Shown here piece after piece: positions 63,737-64,000 of a DNA stretch of 64,000 nucleotides. Numbering within the stretch: the stretch's first letter is position 1; every line of letters begins with the position of its first letter. Source of the stretch: Candidatus Marivariicella framensis. Its GTDB lineage: Bacteria; Bacteroidota; Bacteroidia; Flavobacteriales; Flavobacteriaceae. The stretch covers positions 50,463 to 114,462 of the forward strand of contig CAJJCT010000013.1 of the NCBI GenBank assembly GCA_905182735.1. The letters run 5' to 3'. Under the pieces are notes generated by a model, which worked only from the letters and a program-made list of their open reading frames with translations, was not told the origin of the DNA and did not search any database. The translations under genes were made by a program, and so were the position numbers.

Positions 63737-63748
63737 CTGTCGCGATCA
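63737..63748 (+). repeat. Putative att direct repeat, copy 2
   Basis: CTGTCGCGATCA, identical to the tRNA-Arg 3' end. Confidence 0.6.
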
Positions 63749-64000
63749 AATCAAAACTTACCTTAATAGTCAGGGTTTTTTGTTAAATAGCTGTTTTTAC
63801 ATATTATTTTAATTTAAGAAAATCCTATTTATAAACTTCAGAATAAAATTCATCTACTTGTCTTACTTCTTTTATTATAGTATTCATTCTCAACAATGTG
63901 AAGAAATGGTTAATAAGATTTATTATTTTTTTATAGTATAAATCTTGATTGATTTCTTTTACTTTATTTTAATAATCTTTTAAATTTTTATATACTTTTA

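Noticed and set aside
63825-63970. Possible minus-strand partial CDS at the right edge
   Set aside because: Only a short open stretch with an in-frame stop upstream and no recognisable motif; cannot be supported.
1-64000. CRISPR arrays, IS elements, prophage or defence operons
   Set aside because: No regularly spaced repeats, transposase/integrase ORFs, phage structural genes or multi-gene defence signatures were seen.

Overview
This 64 kb, very AT-rich window looks like the chromosome of a marine Flavobacteriia/Bacteroidota member. Supporting evidence is the PUR-family DUF3276 protein, DUF3822, the transketolase encoded as two ORFs, and TAnnTTTG-type promoter motifs. Most of it is ordinary core housekeeping: aroK end, tgt, lptF/G-like permease, accA, dnaB, Nramp + pxpABC, ilvDBNC, rpsA, pyrR/pyrB, rnz, pdxH, sixA-ppk1-ppx, dnaX, RNase P RNA, rsmD, kdsB, yebC, gcvT, thrABC, clpC, gyrA, a 7TM-HD hydrolase, tRNA-Ser and tRNA-Arg. 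Four observations stand out. (1) dnaX is interrupted at an A10 slippery run. A -1 shift opens a continuous frame of about 200 further codons, so programmed frameshifting or transcriptional slippage giving gamma/tau forms is strongly suggested. (2) Downstream of ilvC there is a gene graveyard. Decayed N- and C-terminal pieces of threonine deaminase (ilvA) abut a frameshifted, roughly 50-55% GC fragment of a YtcJ-like amidohydrolase of probable foreign origin. (3) A cargo block of about 4.1 kb sits next to tRNA-Arg(TCT). It carries an Lrp regulator, histidine decarboxylase, a fluoroacetate-dehalogenase-like hydrolase and a tartrate/D-malate dehydrogenase. It is bracketed by a 12-bp exact repeat of the tRNA 3' end and by a second pair of imperfect 20-bp repeats, but has no visible integrase. 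(4) Several candidate regulatory palindromes occur, notably upstream of ilvD, thrA and the histidine decarboxylase. No CRISPR array, IS element or obvious multi-gene defence system was seen.
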